Source of the DNA: a virus
Virus record (IMG/VR): IMGVR_UViG_3300043392_000051
Span: 1 to 30,826 of that record
Length of the DNA stretch: 30,826 nt
Direction: 5' to 3' (one strand)
Notes under the pieces: model-generated
What the model was told of the DNA's origin: nothing
Database searches by the model: none
The model's input: only the letters and a program-made list of their open reading frames with translations
Translations under genes and position numbers: made by a program
Shown here: piece by piece, positions 8,295 through 15,254 of the stretch
How positions within the stretch are numbered: position 1 is the stretch's first letter
How the letters are laid out: the number at the start of each line of letters is the position of its first letter

Positions 8295-8479
8295 TTTTAT
8301 GCTCCATGGTGAAAAAATCCCCGCCGATCCAAGCTCAGCACTGTCCGATGGAGTAACGGACGCCAACGCACAGACCAGCGCGAACGGTCACGCCAACATG
8401 GCGGGGAAAACGGGCGACCCGGCCCTGACTCCTAGAATGAAAGTCCCTCAACAAAAATCCCACGAGAAAGGGCCAGGTC
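8295..8479. promoter_or_regulatory. Divergent intergenic region
   Basis: These 185 bp separate the leftward replication operon from a rightward small gene and must hold their promoters. Visible structure: an inverted repeat CCCCGCC (from 8320) with GGCGGGG (8400-8406), and a tighter one, GTCCG then CGGAC nine bases apart (near 8343-8361). I see a -10-like TAGAAT at 8433-8438 facing right but no convincing -35. Confidence 0.35.
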
Positions 8480-8701
8480 ATGAACAAAGAACAGATAGAA
8501 GTGCTGACAGCCATGCACGAAGTCATGCGAGGCGTGGTGTGCACGATTGCGGCGCTGAATCCAGAGCGAACAGCGGACGTACAAACCATGCTTGCAACTT
8601 TTGCCGAGCAACCGGGTCTGGAACCCATTGCTCGAAAAATGCTTTTGGATCTGTCCGAAGGGCCGGGGATTCTGGTGTCGGGCACTCACCGCAAGCAGTG
8701 A
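8480..8701 (+). CDS. Small hypothetical phage protein
   Basis: The 73-residue protein has an AAAGG about 10 bases before its ATG. It is predicted all-helical (KEQIEVLTAMHEVMRGVVC, then DVQTMLATFAEQPGLEPIARKMLLDL). I do not recognise the family. It sits alone on the plus strand between two leftward genes and converges on the Cro-like gene, with about 50 bp between their stops. Confidence 0.6.
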   Translation: MNKEQIEVLTAMHEVMRGVVCTIAALNPERTADVQTMLATFAEQPGLEPIARKMLLDLSEGPGILVSGTHRKQ

Positions 8702-8750
8702 ACAGAGGGCGCGATGCCCATGCCTCAAGCGCATTGATTGTTTTGCTCAT

Positions 8751-9038
8751 TCAGGTCTCCGAGGTTTGTGGCTGGTTCATGCTGGCCCGCACTGAGCGCA
8801 CCAGGTCGGTGGCAGTGGTGTCGGCCAGCTCGGGCCAGATGTGGGCGAAGTCTTCGGGGCGCATGTCGCGGCGTGTCACCGCGCCTTCGGTGAAGACCTC
8901 GATTGCGGCCATGTGCACCAGTGGGATGGGTTTGTCACGGCTGATCCAGTCGGCCACTTGTGGCGGCTTGATGCCCAGGTGGCGGGCGAGTGCCGCCTGC
9001 CTGCCGTGTTCTTGCTTGAGCCAGTCTTGTAAGTCCAT
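8751..9038 (-). CDS. Cro-like DNA-binding protein, YdaS family
   Basis: The 95-residue protein carries a helix-turn-helix in its first 60 residues: MDLQDWLKQEHGRQAALARH, then LGIKPPQVADWISRDKPIP, ending PEDFAHIWPELA. This is the typical YdaS/Cro pattern (PF15943), used by lambdoid phages as the lytic-side repressor. It is transcribed divergently from the CI-like repressor. A near-consensus promoter (TTGACA, TAATAAT) ends a few bases before the ATG at 9038, so the mRNA is probably leaderless; upstream in-frame ATGs lie inside the promoter and are rejected as starts. Confidence 0.8.
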   Translation of the reverse strand: MDLQDWLKQEHGRQAALARHLGIKPPQVADWISRDKPIPLVHMAAIEVFTEGAVTRRDMRPEDFAHIWPELADTTATDLVRSVRASMNQPQTSET

Positions 9039-9045
9039 GGTAGGC

Positions 9046-9074
9046 ATTATTAGCCACGACATAAGCACTGTCAA
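9046..9074 (-). promoter_or_regulatory. Leftward lytic promoter of the immunity region
   Basis: On the minus strand, TTGACA (9074-9069) is followed after 16 bp by TAATAAT (9052-9046). Both hexamers are at or near sigma-70 consensus. The expected transcription start is at about 9040, right before the Cro-like ATG. The operator-like GTGGCTA overlaps the spacer and -10 box. Confidence 0.75.
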
Positions 9075-9105
9075 TAGCCTTAGATGAATTCCATTGTTTA
9101 GCCAC
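9051..9105. promoter_or_regulatory. Operator-like repeats (TAGCCAC) of the genetic switch
   Basis: TAGCCAC occurs at 9051-9057 and 9099-9105, with a related TAGCCT at 9075-9080, roughly 24 bp apart. Reverse complements of the same word (GTGGCTA at 10075, ATGGCTA at 10100) flank the next rightward promoter. The spacing and recurrence at both switch promoters suggest binding sites for the repressor and/or Cro-like protein. Binding is inferred. Confidence 0.55.
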
Positions 9106-9124
9106 AGACTATTTAATTACGGCG

Positions 9125-9508
9125 ATGCAAACCATTGACCAAACCAGACGCCAACGCCTTGACATGCTCATCAGAAAGCATGGTGGCATTGCGCCGCTGA
9201 ATGAGGCCATTGGATTAGCTAGAACTGATGCAACAATTTCTCAAATTAAAAACAAATCAGTTCATTCAAAGACTGGGACGCCGAGGGCTATGGGAGATTC
9301 ATTGGCGCGAAGGATTGAAGTTGCGCTTGGCCTGCCAACGGGATGGATGGACACACCTCCAACCGATGCGGAGCTATCTGGTGTTGAGGATCGGAGGCAC
9401 AAAGCCGCTCAGATCATGAATGCCTTGGATGATTCTCAATTGGATGTAGCTTTACGCTTGCTTGATGCGCTTGCGAAACCAGCCGAAGGCAACGGCACCA
9501 GCAATTGA
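9125..9508 (+). CDS. CI-like repressor without a peptidase domain
   Basis: The 127-residue protein faces away from the Cro-like gene. Residues 5-80 form a helix-turn-helix region (RQRLDMLIRKHGGIAPLNEA, TDATISQIKN, then SLARRIEVALGLPTGWMD) as in N-terminal domains of phage CI repressors. Such repressors usually continue into an S24 self-cleavage domain of about 130 residues; here a short helical tail ends the protein instead (HKAAQIMNALDDSQLDVALR). A TATTTA box ends about 10 bases before the ATG and there is no ribosome binding site, so translation may be leaderless. The centre of the gene is AT-rich relative to its neighbours. The repressor role is inferred from position and HTH. Confidence 0.7.
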   Translation: MQTIDQTRRQRLDMLIRKHGGIAPLNEAIGLARTDATISQIKNKSVHSKTGTPRAMGDSLARRIEVALGLPTGWMDTPPTDAELSGVEDRRHKAAQIMNALDDSQLDVALRLLDALAKPAEGNGTSN

Positions 9509-9573
9509 GCGCAGAAGTGCGGTGATCCTCAGGTTCCCAGGCAAGCCCAGAAAAAAACCCGGAGATTGATGTG

Positions 9574-9963
9574 ATGCCTGAGTTTGAATTGATCATGAAG
9601 TCCATCCAGTCTCTGGTGGACATAGCCGCATCGGGAAAAATCCACGCCAAGCATCTTGATCTGTTGAGGGCTCAGGTATCGGATGCGCAACAAAGACACG
9701 CACAAGCTGAGGCACTGGTACATGAGCTTCAATCGAAGTGCCTTGCACTTGAGCAATCCCTTGAGCAATGCCAACTCAAGCTGAAACGCTTTGCCAATGA
9801 CAACCCGTTTGGACATCGCTGTGACCATTGCGGCGGCGTTGATCTGCGCCTGACCGGACAACAACCCGCCCAGACTGGTGCCGAGTTCGGATTGCGTGAT
9901 GGCATCTATCTGTGCCGTGTTTGTCAGCACACCAGCGTCCACGCAATGCCGCCACCAGGCTGA
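9574..9963 (+). CDS. Coiled-coil protein with zinc-ribbon-like C-terminus
   Basis: The protein has 129 residues (130 from the GTG at 9571), with GGAG upstream. Residues 30-75 form a coiled coil (LDLLRAQVSDAQQRHAQAEA and onward). The C-terminus has two Cys pairs, CDHC and CRVC, about 30 residues apart, consistent with zinc binding. It follows the repressor gene in the same direction and is followed by terminator-like hairpins, so it is probably expressed from the repressor transcript in the lysogen. Function unknown; a superinfection or lysogeny accessory role is only suggested by position. Confidence 0.65.
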   Translation: MPEFELIMKSIQSLVDIAASGKIHAKHLDLLRAQVSDAQQRHAQAEALVHELQSKCLALEQSLEQCQLKLKRFANDNPFGHRCDHCGGVDLRLTGQQPAQTGAEFGLRDGIYLCRVCQHTSVHAMPPPG

Positions 9964-9979
9964 CAGCCATGGGGCTCTA

Positions 9980-10004
9980 GCGGCCTGATCTGGCCGCACG
10001 TTTT
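9980..10004 (+). terminator. Possible terminator hairpin
   Basis: GCGGCC (9980-9985) pairs with GGCCGC (9992-9997) across a 6-base loop, followed three bases later by TTTT. It lies just after the coiled-coil gene. Confidence 0.45.
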
Positions 10005-10026
10005 CGTCTTCCATGTGATTCCTTGA

Positions 10027-10057
10027 AGCACCCGCCAAGCGCGGGTGTTGCTATTTT
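10027..10057 (+). terminator. Terminator after the repressor operon
   Basis: CACCCGC (10029-10035) pairs with GCGGGTG (10041-10047) around a 5-base loop and is followed by TTGCTATTTT. It would insulate the early operon from the repressor transcript. Confidence 0.6.
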
Positions 10058-10074
10058 CCCAAAATAATTACGTT

Positions 10075-10110
10075 GTGGCTATTGCTTTATGCTTGCGCCA
10101 TGGCTAAGAT
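10075..10110 (+). promoter_or_regulatory. Early rightward promoter with operator-like sites
   Basis: TTGCTT (10082-10087) and TAAGAT (10105-10110) are separated by 17 bp, a good sigma-70 arrangement. GTGGCTA (10075-10081) abuts the -35 and ATGGCTA (10100-10106) overlaps the -10. These match the operator-like words in the switch region, so the repressor probably silences the accessory operon from here. Confidence 0.6.
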
Positions 10111-10143
10111 TTGCTCATTCGCAATCATTCAAGGAGATTTCGC

Positions 10144-10281
10144 ATGAGCCCTTACCTGTTGGAAAACCTCTATCACCGCCTTGGCCGACCCGCTTGGTTT
10201 TGGCCCAGCGTCCTGACCGCATTGCTGGTGCTGATCGTGATCGGCTCCAGTGTCAGCCCCGAATTTGAGTTGCTGGCCTGA
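10144..10281 (+). CDS. Small single-pass membrane protein
   Basis: The 45-residue protein is preceded by a perfect AAGGAG 8 bases before the ATG. It starts MSPYLLENLYHRLG and has a hydrophobic span, PSVLTALLVLIVIGSSVS, long enough to cross the inner membrane once. It is the first gene of the early operon and starts 34 bp after the promoter. Its role is unknown; small early membrane proteins of phages often alter the host envelope or exclude other phages. Confidence 0.7.
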   Translation: MSPYLLENLYHRLGRPAWFWPSVLTALLVLIVIGSSVSPEFELLA

Positions 10282-10290
10282 GTCCATCGC

Positions 10291-10575
10291 ATGGACAAGC
10301 TGCCGCCTCCAACGTGTGAGCAGTTGCACCGCGCCTTTGAGCAGTTGGCCGCCAGATGCAAGGAACTCAAGCCCCTGAATTTTGCGCAAGCCATGGAGCA
10401 CCCCACCTGGTCACGGGTGGTGCGTTGCAAGGCCAGTGCAGACCGCAAGGCCGAGTTTGTGCGCAACACCACACGGCGCGTGAAGCTGGTGCGGCGCGTG
10501 AACCCAGCCACCGGCCAGTGGGCCACCCAGCGAGTCCCCGGCGATTTCGATACCGATCAACCCCAGATTTTTTAA
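10291..10575 (+). CDS. Hypothetical basic early protein
   Basis: The 94-residue protein starts MDKLPPPTCEQLHRAFEQLA. The N-terminal half is helical; the C-terminal half is strongly basic (RRVKLVRRVNPATGQW). No known motif is seen. It lies 9 bp after the small membrane protein, in the same operon. Codon use and spacing support it as a real gene; nucleic acid binding would fit the charge but is speculative. Confidence 0.6.
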   Translation: MDKLPPPTCEQLHRAFEQLAARCKELKPLNFAQAMEHPTWSRVVRCKASADRKAEFVRNTTRRVKLVRRVNPATGQWATQRVPGDFDTDQPQIF

Positions 10576-10590
10576 CCACCACCCAAGACC

Positions 10591-10938
10591 ATGAAAGCCT
10601 TTTCCGTTTTCCTTCAAGACCTCAATTTGGGGCAGACCCATTCACTTTTGACGCAAGACCTGCACGACCTGTTGCAGACCGTCAAAAACACCGGGCGCAG
10701 TGGTGCCCTCACGCTCAAGATCAAGATTGCACCGGCCACCCGCGCGGGCGATGTGGACAAGGTGACGATTTCCGCTGACCGCAAGCTGGAATTGCCCAAG
10801 CCCGAGCAACCCACCGATTTCTTTTGGCTCACCGACGAAGCCGAGCCGACACGCCAGCACCCCCGCCAGCACGACCTGGACTTGCGCGATGCCAAGACCG
10901 CCCAGGACGAGCGCCCCGCCACCTTCAAAACGGCCTGA
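10591..10938 (+). CDS. Hypothetical protein upstream of DUF2303 gene
   Basis: The 115-residue protein starts MKAFSVFLQDLNLGQTHSLL. Its core has a beta-rich stretch (SGALTLKIKIAP, VDKVTISAD) followed by FFWLTDEAEPTRQHPRQHDL. Proteins of this layout commonly precede DUF2303 genes in proteobacterial prophages. No catalytic residues can be assigned. The antisense frame (441 residues on the minus strand) is a codon-bias shadow. Confidence 0.65.
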   Translation: MKAFSVFLQDLNLGQTHSLLTQDLHDLLQTVKNTGRSGALTLKIKIAPATRAGDVDKVTISADRKLELPKPEQPTDFFWLTDEAEPTRQHPRQHDLDLRDAKTAQDERPATFKTA

Positions 10939-10994
10939 GCTGACGCCCAGCCGCTTCCCGCATTCCCATTCACCCACCACAAACCAAACCAACC

Positions 10995-11840
10995 ATGAGC
11001 AACGAAATCACCATGCAAGACACGCCCGAAGTTTTCGACATTGCCCAGCACATGCTGGATCAAGCCGCCGCCGCACTCAAGCCTGAGACCGTGCGCGATG
11101 CCGTTTTTGTGACCGTGCCACCGGGGTATGCCCACAAGGATGTGACCGAGCTGGTGCGCAAGGCCGCGCCCGCACCTGTTCGCAAGCAAGGCGTGATTGA
11201 GCTTGCCAGCGTGGACAGCTTTGTCACTTTCTGCAAAGAGCAACAGGCCGAGGCATCGGGCTACATCTACGCCAACCCGGACACGCGCTCCATGGTGGCT
11301 GTGTTCAACGACAACCGCGCGGCCAGTGCAGGATGGCGCGATCATCAGGCCAAGTTTCATGCCAAGTTCACGCCTGAATTCCAGCGCTGGCTGGAAAACA
11401 ACGGCCACCTGAGGGCCAAGACCCAGACCGACTTTGCCGAGTTCATTGAAGACAACTTGGCCGACATCACCGAGCCAGCGGCCCAGCAATTGCTGGAGAT
11501 TGCCACCACCATTCAGGCCAAGACGGACATCAATTTCAGCAGTGCCAAGCGCCTGCATGACGGCCAGGTGCAACTGGGCTACACCGAGACGATCAACGCC
11601 AGCGCCGGGGCCAATGGTGCGCTCCAAATCCCCAAGGAATTCGCGCTTGGCTTGCGCATTTTCAAAAACGGTGAAGGCTACAAGCTCCGCGCCCGCCTGA
11701 AATACCGCCTCAACAGTGGTCAGGTCAAGTTCTGGTATGAGCTGGATCGACCCGAGCGGGCAGTTGAAGACGCTTTTGCCGGGTACGTGGAAACCGTGTC
11801 CAAGCAAAGCGGCTATGTGGTGTTGCTGGGCAGTGCGTGA
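10995..11840 (+). CDS. DUF2303 family protein (YfdQ-like)
   Basis: The 281-residue protein matches the phage DUF2303/YfdQ family in length and pattern: an N-terminal VFVTVPPGYAHKDVTE, a central SGYIYANPDTRSMVAVFNDN, the WRDHQAKF segment and a C-terminal FWYELDRPERAVEDAF. The family is widespread in prophages of Proteobacteria, usually in early operons near recombination or nucleotide-metabolism genes. Its biochemical role is not established. No enzyme motif is visible to me. Confidence 0.85.
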   Translation: MSNEITMQDTPEVFDIAQHMLDQAAAALKPETVRDAVFVTVPPGYAHKDVTELVRKAAPAPVRKQGVIELASVDSFVTFCKEQQAEASGYIYANPDTRSMVAVFNDNRAASAGWRDHQAKFHAKFTPEFQRWLENNGHLRAKTQTDFAEFIEDNLADITEPAAQQLLEIATTIQAKTDINFSSAKRLHDGQVQLGYTETINASAGANGALQIPKEFALGLRIFKNGEGYKLRARLKYRLNSGQVKFWYELDRPERAVEDAFAGYVETVSKQSGYVVLLGSA

Positions 11841-11847
11841 GGCGGTC

Positions 11848-12156
11848 ATGACCAAACCTAAGGCCCGCACCGTCACCACCATTTCAGCACCCGCCCTCAT
11901 GGGCAAGGCGCGTGACCACATGGAGGCCCGCGCCTCCACCTATGACCAGCCAGGGGGCGAACGCTCCATGGGTAAGGCCGTGGCGGCATTCAATGCCATC
12001 ACGGGCCGTGCAATGGCCGAGTCCGAGGGCTGGCTGTTGCTTCAATTGCTCAAGGATGTGCGCCTGTTTCAGCGCCCGGGCTACCACGCCGACAGCGCCG
12101 AAGACTGCATTGCCTATGCCGCACTCAAGGCCGAGGCCAAAGGGGCTGGCCGATGA
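11848..12156 (+). CDS. DUF6378-like phage protein
   Basis: The 102-residue protein starts at the ATG at 11848. The segment HMEARASTYDQPGGERSMGK followed by AVAAFNAITGRAMAESEGWL and YHADSAEDCIAYAAL is a pattern I associate with DUF6378 domains of phages, in which conserved RxxxYDxPxGERS and DSxxDxxxYAxL elements occur. The fold is thought to be helical; function is unknown. It ends in an ATGA overlap with the next gene. Confidence 0.7.
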   Translation: MTKPKARTVTTISAPALMGKARDHMEARASTYDQPGGERSMGKAVAAFNAITGRAMAESEGWLLLQLLKDVRLFQRPGYHADSAEDCIAYAALKAEAKGAGR

Positions 12157-12635
12157 GCCGCATGACCGATTCGCAAGGCGGGTTGCATGTGCGTGTGTCG
12201 GCCCAGCGCAAGACGGACAGCATGCGCAGTCGCGTTGAGGCTGAAATCCTCAATGCCCATGAGCCGATCAGCGCCGAGCGCATTGCCGTTCGCTTGAGTG
12301 AAGAGACCATTTATGTGTCTCGCGCCATCAATGCACTCATGGCCCAGCAACGGGTCTATGCGGCTGGCCGCAAGGGCCGCGCCTGTCTCTACATGTGGGG
12401 CCGCGACCCCAACGGCAACACCGGCAAGGTGAAAGCCCGCATTGGAGGCGATGGCGATGTGATGACGCGCCCATCCTATGACGGTGCCGAGCTTCAACGC
12501 CTGCCCTTGCCCGCTGAGCGGTATCGGGCCTATGAGTTGCCCAGCCTGGTCAATGGCAAGCAGGTGCCGCCGCGCGGCATTCGCGCCCAGTGCGTGGGCA
12601 CTCCGTTCAAACATGACTTGAGCCGGGGCACGTAA
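12153..12635 (+). CDS. Putative winged-helix DNA-binding protein
   Basis: The 160-residue protein has, at residues 25-75, RVEAEILNAHEPISAERIAV, RLSEETIYVSRAINALMAQQ and a short VYAAGRKGRACLYMW wing. This is a winged helix-turn-helix of the sort found in MarR-like or replication-linked proteins. The C-terminal half is Pro/Arg-rich and unstructured. It overlaps both neighbours (ATGA, TAATG) within the early operon. It is probably a regulator or host-takeover DNA-binding protein; the target is unknown. Confidence 0.6.
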   Translation: MSRMTDSQGGLHVRVSAQRKTDSMRSRVEAEILNAHEPISAERIAVRLSEETIYVSRAINALMAQQRVYAAGRKGRACLYMWGRDPNGNTGKVKARIGGDGDVMTRPSYDGAELQRLPLPAERYRAYELPSLVNGKQVPPRGIRAQCVGTPFKHDLSRGT

Positions 12636-13180
12636 TGCGCAAGCAATCGGCCTATGCCAGAAAACGCAAGCAATCGAGCATGCCGCCCTGCACCTACAGC
12701 GTGTTGAGCGAATTGAACGAAAGCCCGACAGAGCCAATGTCGCTGTCGCGCCGGTCTTACCAGCTCACGCGCATGTGGAGCGGCCTGACGGCTATCGAAC
12801 GTGCGCCAGAGCCAACAAAGGATGACTGGCGCGTTTGCAGTGATGCCGTGAACCTGATGGAGACCCTGATTACCACCAATGGCGGGCACTGGCCCGACTG
12901 CGATGGTGATCTGGTGCAAATCCAGGATTCTCAAGGCTTGCTGTCGGATGCGATTGCGGCGCTGGCAATGGCTGGAAAACGAAACCTTGACGGCAAGCAT
13001 ATCCGCCTGGACGCCCGGGGGATCGTCGCCATTCGCGGGATTTTGGAGGACTACCAGACCGTTTTGGAGACCTTGCCCGCGCGGGTGGTGGTCAGGGCTC
13101 ACCGGCTCACTGAAAAGCGCTTGCACGAAATTTTGCGGGGCCGCACACAGCCCCATGACGTTGAAATCATCGACCTTTGA
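12635..13180 (+). CDS. Hypothetical early phage protein
   Basis: The 181-residue protein has a very basic N-terminus (MRKQSAYARKRKQS) and a largely helical remainder, including DWRVCSDAVNLMETLITTNG and VVRAHRLTEKRLHEILRG. Proteins of similar design occur in early operons of Burkholderiales phages. I cannot assign a function. The start overlaps the previous stop (TAATG), and the dUTPase gene follows after 8 bp. Confidence 0.65.
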   Translation: MRKQSAYARKRKQSSMPPCTYSVLSELNESPTEPMSLSRRSYQLTRMWSGLTAIERAPEPTKDDWRVCSDAVNLMETLITTNGGHWPDCDGDLVQIQDSQGLLSDAIAALAMAGKRNLDGKHIRLDARGIVAIRGILEDYQTVLETLPARVVVRAHRLTEKRLHEILRGRTQPHDVEIIDL

Positions 13181-13188
13181 GGAAAACC

Positions 13189-13644
13189 ATGTTCATCAAA
13201 ACACAAAAAACCCACCCTGACGCTGTGTTGCCCATCTACGGATCGGGCGGCGCTGGGTGCTTTGACCTGACCGCTGTTGAAGTCAATGGCGGCACCGATC
13301 CTGTCAACGTGCTGTGCGGTGCGCCCGTGCTGTGCAATGTGGGCTTGGCATTTGAAATCCCGGTGGGCCATGTGATGCTGATTTTCAGCCGAAGCGGCCA
13401 CGGCTTCAAAAACGCCATTCGCCTGAGCAATTGCGTGGGCGTGATCGACAGCGACTATCGCGGCACGGTGCAGGTCAAGCTGACCATGGACGCCAGCCAG
13501 GATTACAGGCCCATCCAGATCAAGCCGGGTGATCGAGTGGCCCAGGCCATGATCATCCCCGCGCCTTACGTGCACTTTGAGCTGGCCGAAGAGCTTGGCG
13601 AGACCGAGCGCGGTGAAGGCGGATTTGGGAGCACGGGCGCATGA
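13189..13644 (+). CDS. dut: dUTP diphosphatase
   Basis: The enzyme hydrolyses dUTP to dUMP and PPi, keeping uracil out of phage DNA and supplying the dTMP precursor. The 151-residue length is typical of trimeric dUTPases. All five motifs are recognisable: AGCFDLTA (motif 1), FSRSGHGFKNAIRLSN (2), GVIDSDYRG (3, with the catalytic Asp), GDRVAQAMI (4) and the C-terminal RGEGGFGSTG arm (5). GAGG upstream of the ATG at 13189 selects this start over a TTG 12 bases earlier that overlaps the previous gene. Confidence 0.93.
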   Translation: MFIKTQKTHPDAVLPIYGSGGAGCFDLTAVEVNGGTDPVNVLCGAPVLCNVGLAFEIPVGHVMLIFSRSGHGFKNAIRLSNCVGVIDSDYRGTVQVKLTMDASQDYRPIQIKPGDRVAQAMIIPAPYVHFELAEELGETERGEGGFGSTGA

Positions 13645-13892
13645 GTAAGGCAACCGTTTTGGCCTGTGCTGGGCTGAGCCCAGACAACGCAAAGCCGCTG
13701 TGTGAACGCCATGAGGAATGCGCCCACCATGAGGAATGGTGGTCTTGCGTTGGCGAACGCAAATGGTCTATGAATCTGTGCACTCAGGCCGGTGGCGAAT
13801 TCAAGATGTTCACCGCCTGGAGAAAGTTGATCCAAGAAGGCGTGAAGGTTGAATTTGCCATGCGCACCGCGCAAGGGGAGTTGTTTGCATGA
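13641..13892 (+). CDS. Small His/Cys-rich hypothetical protein
   Basis: The 83-residue protein is coupled to dut by an ATGA overlap. It carries LCERHEECAHHEEWWSCVG, with clustered Cys and His that could bind a metal. No family recognised. Confidence 0.6.
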   Translation: MSKATVLACAGLSPDNAKPLCERHEECAHHEEWWSCVGERKWSMNLCTQAGGEFKMFTAWRKLIQEGVKVEFAMRTAQGELFA

Positions 13893-14281
13893 ACGATTGG
13901 AGCTGTTGCAATCCAGCCGGGAAGTGTGAGCAAGGCCCAGGCTGTCCGGCTGGTGGTGCATGCCACTCCATGCCTGGATGCGCTGACACGCAATGCCCGG
14001 GTCATCCAGGCGGCGCGAAGGTTGCCAAGGTCAAGCGCCAGTACAAGGTCAGCCAGCCCAAAACGCCGGTTGCCGCCGCGACATCCCGCGCATACCTGAA
14101 ATACCTTGCGCGGGCCATGCTGATGTTTTTGGCTGTGGCTGGTGTGTGCGCTGTGGCCGTCTCGCTGATTCCGCGCGAAGCACCCAAAAGCGATTGCGCA
14201 AAGCTGATGCAAATGTGGGGAGGAAACCCGCCCGCGCATGTTCGGCTTAGGTGCGCCAGTGCAGTGGAGGCCAGGCCATGA
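13889..14281 (+). CDS. Cys-rich protein with one membrane segment
   Basis: The 130-residue protein has nine cysteines in its first 40 residues (CCNPAGKCEQGPGCPAGGAC and onward), a basic linker, and one membrane span at about 80-97 (AMLMFLAVAGVCAVAVSLIP). Overlaps link it to both neighbours. A membrane-anchored metal-binding or disulfide-rich protein is plausible, but I do not recognise the family. Confidence 0.6.
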   Translation: MNDWSCCNPAGKCEQGPGCPAGGACHSMPGCADTQCPGHPGGAKVAKVKRQYKVSQPKTPVAAATSRAYLKYLARAMLMFLAVAGVCAVAVSLIPREAPKSDCAKLMQMWGGNPPAHVRLRCASAVEARP

Positions 14282-14460
14282 CGCCAATGCCAGCCGCTTA
14301 CAACCGATGCAGGCCAGTAGAGGCATCCGCGCGGTGCCGCAACTGCAAACGCTGGATCGACCACCCTGACCAAACCACTTGGAATGTTGTCCCGCTGGTC
14401 AACGTCCAAAACCATCAAAGCAAGGCATGTGTGCATGTGCCAATTTCAAGGATGCAATGA
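14278..14460 (+). CDS. Small Cys-containing hypothetical protein
   Basis: The 60-residue protein starts at the ATG at 14278, overlapping the prior stop. It contains CRNCKRW and two further cysteines, suggesting a small zinc knuckle. Unrecognised. Confidence 0.5.
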   Translation: MTPMPAAYNRCRPVEASARCRNCKRWIDHPDQTTWNVVPLVNVQNHQSKACVHVPISRMQ

Positions 14461-14461
14461 C

Positions 14462-14683
14462 ATGAGCGAACACAAAACATTTCAAACCAGAAAACCGACT
14501 TGCCCGCATTGCGGCCATGCCATGACCGATGACGAAATGTTGCAAGACCCGGGCGACCTGTACCGCTTGCCGTGGCTTGAGGGCACCGGGTCAACAACGT
14601 GCCCCAAATGCGATCAGACCTATCACGTGCAGGGTGGCTATATCCCGCACTACACCAGCGCAAAAACGGAGGCTGAGCTGTGA
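14462..14683 (+). CDS. Small zinc-ribbon protein
   Basis: The 73-residue protein has two CxxC knuckles, CPHCGH and CPKCDQ, about 35 residues apart, typical of zinc ribbons that stabilise small nucleic-acid-binding phage proteins. The start is the ATG just after the preceding stop. Function unknown. Confidence 0.6.
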   Translation: MSEHKTFQTRKPTCPHCGHAMTDDEMLQDPGDLYRLPWLEGTGSTTCPKCDQTYHVQGGYIPHYTSAKTEAEL

Positions 14684-15252
14684 CCATGCAATCACTTAAC
14701 CCAGAGGTGTTTGCGGCCATTTGCTTGGCGCTGTGGCACCACCAGGGCGGCAGTTCGCCAGTGGGCCAGCCCTTGCGGCCAATGCTGGGCCTTGGGCAGC
14801 ACGACCACATGACGCCTGAGCAGATCGAGGCGGCGAAACGACTTCACAAACTTTTTCAATCGGAGACCGACATGACCACCAAAAATGACCCCTATGCAAG
14901 CGAAGAAGACACACTCGCATTGCTGAATCGAAACAAGCGCACGGACGCCGAAAAACGCCTTGAGGCCATGCTTGAAGATCGCTTTGCAAATGAGCAAGGC
15001 GTGGAGCTGGAGGGCCGTTTCAACATCTTGCGCCAGATTGCGCTGGAGCTGTTGGAGCCAAAGTCCTGTCGCTTCCCCGCTGAGTCCTCGAAATTCAAGG
15101 ATTGGTATGACGCATGGTGGCTTGGAGATGGATTCCAGGCCGAAAGCATCCCAGGCTATGAAGACCCAGATTTCCCCAAATACCTAAATGGCTACACGCT
15201 GGCGTTTGGTGCGTGGATGGCCGCAAAACATGATTCCAACGTGAAGGGATGA
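14680..15252 (+). CDS. Hypothetical early protein
   Basis: The 190-residue protein starts at GTG 14680 (overlapping the stop of the zinc-ribbon gene, with GGAGG about 7 bases upstream) or ATG 14686. N-terminal part: FAAICLALWHHQGGS and an EQIEAAKRLHKLFQSE helix. The C-terminal half carries WYDAWWLGDGF and YTLAFGAWMAAK, resembling short conserved phage modules (W-x-x-A-W) whose function is unknown to me. It may be a fusion of two small proteins around the ATG near residue 65 (MTTKNDPYAS). Confidence 0.6.
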   Translation: MTMQSLNPEVFAAICLALWHHQGGSSPVGQPLRPMLGLGQHDHMTPEQIEAAKRLHKLFQSETDMTTKNDPYASEEDTLALLNRNKRTDAEKRLEAMLEDRFANEQGVELEGRFNILRQIALELLEPKSCRFPAESSKFKDWYDAWWLGDGFQAESIPGYEDPDFPKYLNGYTLAFGAWMAAKHDSNVKG

Positions 15253-15254
15253 CC

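Noticed and set aside
10614-11939. A 441-residue open frame on the minus strand
   Set aside because: It is antisense to the recognised DUF2303 gene and its neighbour, has no start signal and shows a codon-bias artefact composition.
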